Source: UBA2730 sp022793235 (lineage in GTDB: Bacteria > Bacillota_I > Bacilli_A > RF39 > UBA660). Taken from it: a stretch of 6,972 nucleotides of DNA. Where the stretch lies: the NCBI GenBank assembly GCA_949745755.1, contig CATJZL010000052.1, positions 1 through 6,972 on the forward strand. The letters run 5' to 3'. Numbering within the stretch: position 1 is the first letter of the stretch; every line of letters begins with the position of its first letter. The notes under the pieces are model-generated. The model made no database searches. It was given only the letters and a program-made list of their open reading frames with translations, and was not told the origin of the DNA. Positions 5,039 to 6,972 of the stretch are shown here, piece after piece. A program made the translations under genes and the position numbers.

Positions 5039-6972
5039 ATGAATTTCATCAAAAAAGTAAAAGAAAAACTAAAAAGAGTAGGAATAAGACTAACAGCAGT
5101 GGGGACAGCTATAGCTACATTAGGAACAGGTTCAACAAACTTTGTATTAAATAGAGAAAATATAAAAGAACATGAAAAAATAATAGAAAATGAATCATAT
5201 TTAAATTTAAACGAGGATTTGGAAAATATAAATGTTGAAATAGGAAATCATATTTATACTACCCAAGATGAAATAACAGCAGTAACCAAGGAAGTAGAAC
5301 AAGAAATTTATAATGCTTCTCAAAAAAATACAAAACCAGAAAAAGTAAAACTAAATGAAAAACGAACAGGTGTAAATATAGGAGATTATAATGGAGTATC
5401 TTTAGAAGATGCGTTAAGACTTGCAGGATATGATATTTCAGTAGAATATCGTAAAGAGTTGGCAAAGCAATATGGAATTAAAGACTATAATACATCAGCT
5501 GAAAAAAATACTGAACTTTTAAATGCTTTAAAAAATGAGGCAAAACTGATTAAAACAGAACAAAAGAATAAAGAAAAAGATAAAAAAGAAACAAGTAAAG
5601 AATCTAACAAGAAAAACAAAAAGAAAAAAGAAAAACACACTCATAAATATGAACTAATAAGTCAAAAATATAGAATAAATGATAATGGAACACATACTAT
5701 AATTAAAAAAATGAAATGTTCTGATAAAAGCTGTAAAAAAGTTAAAACTGTAAAAAAGACATATAAACACAAATTTACTAAATTTCAAGCCTTTGATGAT
5801 GAATATGAAAAAGCAAAATGTGAATGTGGAGCAGAAAAGATTAGGAAACATAAATATAGTGAGTGGGTAGAAGATAAAAATGGTATAACAGAAAGCCGTA
5901 TTTGTAAAACTTGTGGTCATAAAATGACAAGGATAAAAGCTAAATTATTAGAAGAATTGGTTGAAGGTGTAGATTACATTAAAACAGTGAACTACAAAGA
6001 CAATGGAGATGGAACACATTCAATTGAAACTAAATATAAATGGATAAAAAGCTCTGGAAGTTTAACGATAATTACAAAAAGTAGTCATGATAATGAGAAA
6101 TGGGAAAGTTTAAATGATGAACAGGAAATAAATAGATGTGTATGTGGTTATAGTCAAACAAGACCTCATGACTTTGGTGAAGCAAAAGACAATGGAGATG
6201 GAACAGAAACTCTAATATGCCAAAATTGTAGTCATACAATAACAAGAGAAAAACAACAAACTATCTCACCAATTTCTCCAACACCGATTTATCCATCACC
6301 AGGTCCAAGTGAACCAGACTATAATAAGCCTTCACATAATCATGAATATGTTTTAAAAGATACAAAATACGAAATAAACCAAGAAAAACATACAAAAATC
6401 TTAACATATGTTTGTAAAAAAGATAATAGTATAAAAGTAGAAAAAGTAGAAGAAATCCATAAAAGAACGAACTGGAAAGCATTAAATGATGAAAAAGAGA
6501 TATCAGAATGTGAATGTGGTTTTAAAGAATATAGAAATCATAAATATAGTAAGTGGACTCCCAATCCAGATGGAAAAACAGAAAGTCGTATATGTTTAAA
6601 TTGTGGACATGTAATGACAAGAGAAATAAAAAAAGAACATGAATGTACATGGATAAAAGATGGAGAAATCTATTATGAAGTAGCAGAAGATGGACATATA
6701 GCAAAACAAAATTATAGATGTTCAGATCCAACTTGTACGAAAACTAAAACAGAAATAATAGCAAAAGGAAAACATACAGTAAGTAATTGGACACCAAATA
6801 CAGATGGAAAAACAGAAAGTGGCAAATGTGATGAATGTGGTGCTATAGTAACAAGAGAAATAGAAAAAGAACATGAATGTAGTTGGATAGAAGATGGAGA
6901 AGTCTATTATGAAGTAGCAGAAGATGGACATATAGCAAAACAAAATTATAGATGTTCAGATCCAACTTGTAC
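5039..6972 (+). CDS. probable exported cysteine-rich modular repeat protein (3' end beyond window)
   Basis: An open frame of 644 codons runs off the window, so the gene is incomplete. An in-frame TGA (5030-5032) makes the ATG at 5039 the first start; GGGAG (5023-5027) is 11 nt upstream. Residues 1-36 look like a weak signal peptide: a Lys-rich start, then a modest Ala/Thr/Gly hydrophobic stretch. Residues 114-165 (GDYNGVSLEDALRLAGYD and following, ending NTELLNAL) resemble a short module found in Bacillota cell-wall hydrolases ('SIVDYL..G.DSSF.NR..LA...GI..Y.GT..QN..LL'), which suggests wall contact. A Lys-rich linker (166-198) leads into modules of three kinds. A is a beta-like unit with DGTH and often CxxxxC (C227/C232, C561/C566, C639/C644). 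B is CxCG (C261/C263, C367/C369, C491/C493). C is HxYSxW...TESRICxxCGHxxTR (C289/C292, C394/C397, C519/C522, C597/C600). A Pro-rich linker occupies 408-432. The modules recall 'CxxCG' repeats of gut bacterial surface proteins. Metal binding or disulfides are both possible; function is unknown. Confidence 0.85.
   Translation, partial: MNFIKKVKEKLKRVGIRLTAVGTAIATLGTGSTNFVLNRENIKEHEKIIENESYLNLNEDLENINVEIGNHIYTTQDEITAVTKEVEQEIYNASQKNTKPEKVKLNEKRTGVNIGDYNGVSLEDALRLAGYDISVEYRKELAKQYGIKDYNTSAEKNTELLNALKNEAKLIKTEQKNKEKDKKETSKESNKKNKKKKEKHTHKYELISQKYRINDNGTHTIIKKMKCSDKSCKKVKTVKKTYKHKFTKFQAFDDEYEKAKCECGAEKIRKHKYSEWVEDKNGITESRICKTCGHKMTRIKAKLLEELVEGVDYIKTVNYKDNGDGTHSIETKYKWIKSSGSLTIITKSSHDNEKWESLNDEQEINRCVCGYSQTRPHDFGEAKDNGDGTETLICQNCSHTITREKQQTISPISPTPIYPSPGPSEPDYNKPSHNHEYVLKDTKYEINQEKHTKILTYVCKKDNSIKVEKVEEIHKRTNWKALNDEKEISECECGFKEYRNHKYSKWTPNPDGKTESRICLNCGHVMTREIKKEHECTWIKDGEIYYEVAEDGHIAKQNYRCSDPTCTKTKTEIIAKGKHTVSNWTPNTDGKTESGKCDECGAIVTREIEKEHECSWIEDGEVYYEVAEDGHIAKQNYRCSDPTC
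6635..6972 (+). repeat. 234-bp tandem coding repeat, second copy cut by the window end
   Basis: Positions 6635-6738 and 6869-6972 match at 100 of 104 bases, with the last 70 identical, offset by 234 bp (78 codons). At protein level the unit (residues 501-578) contains one C module and one A module. The next copy starts at 579 and runs off the window. Upstream the two copies stay similar in protein (WTPNPDGKTES versus WTPNTDGKTES) but diverge more in DNA. This indicates a recent duplication or local gene conversion inside the gene. Confidence 0.9.

Noticed and set aside
5259..6943. Several minus-strand open frames opposite the repeat-protein gene
   Set aside because: They are Phe/Leu/Tyr-rich antisense translations of a continuous sense frame whose repeat motifs are conserved in the plus frame only.
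5636..6972. CRISPR array or mobile element to explain the regular repeats
   Set aside because: The repeats are in-frame coding modules of differing length with conserved protein motifs, without short identical repeats and unique spacers, and without transposase or terminal inverted repeats.

Overview
The window is very AT-rich, and every complete gene ends in TAA or TGA, with no sign of TGA recoding. It carries core endospore-forming genes: a SpoIIAA-like protein, a sigma-F/G-type sigma factor and SpoVAC-SpoVAD-SpoVAE. This points to a low-GC spore-forming member of the Bacillota (Firmicutes), possibly one of the reduced or divergent gut lineages. I cannot place it more finely from sequence alone.

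Layout. Positions 1-255 hold no recognisable gene, only a good sigma-A-like promoter pointing right. Positions 256-822 (minus strand) encode a YqeK-type HD-domain Ap4A hydrolase. A short divergent region follows, with an inverted repeat and a sigma-A promoter. It leads to an unrecognised 234-residue protein with a membrane segment at each end (942-1646) and a terminator. Next is a cluster of Spo0A-box-like heptamers (1762-1837), then a two-gene unit: a divergent SpoIIAA-like STAS protein (1889-2224) and the sigma factor (2238-2906). That unit ends at a hairpin terminator overlapping the sigma stop codon. A sigma-G/sigma-F-type promoter starts in the terminator's T-tract and drives the translationally coupled spoVAC-spoVAD-spoVAE operon (2966-4751), which has its own terminator. 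Finally a sigma-A promoter drives a large cysteine-rich modular repeat protein (5039 onward), still open at the window edge after 644 codons.

How the parts fit. The spoIIA-sigF-spoVA order matches the well-known Bacillus arrangement, but spoIIAB, spoVAA and spoVAB are absent. The regulatory signals suggest a cascade: Spo0A-type boxes control the sigma operon, and the sigma factor or a relative then reads the promoter of the dipicolinic-acid channel operon. The most notable feature is that the anti-sigma factor/kinase SpoIIAB is not between its usual partners. In addition, the SpoIIAA-like protein has an Asp where the phosphorylated Ser of SpoIIAA should be. This suggests a rewired or relocated sigma-F switch.

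The terminal gene encodes a probably exported protein with a cell-wall-hydrolase-type accessory module. It continues into mix-and-match cysteine-pair modules (CxCG, CxxCGH, CxxxxC), the last of which were duplicated recently.
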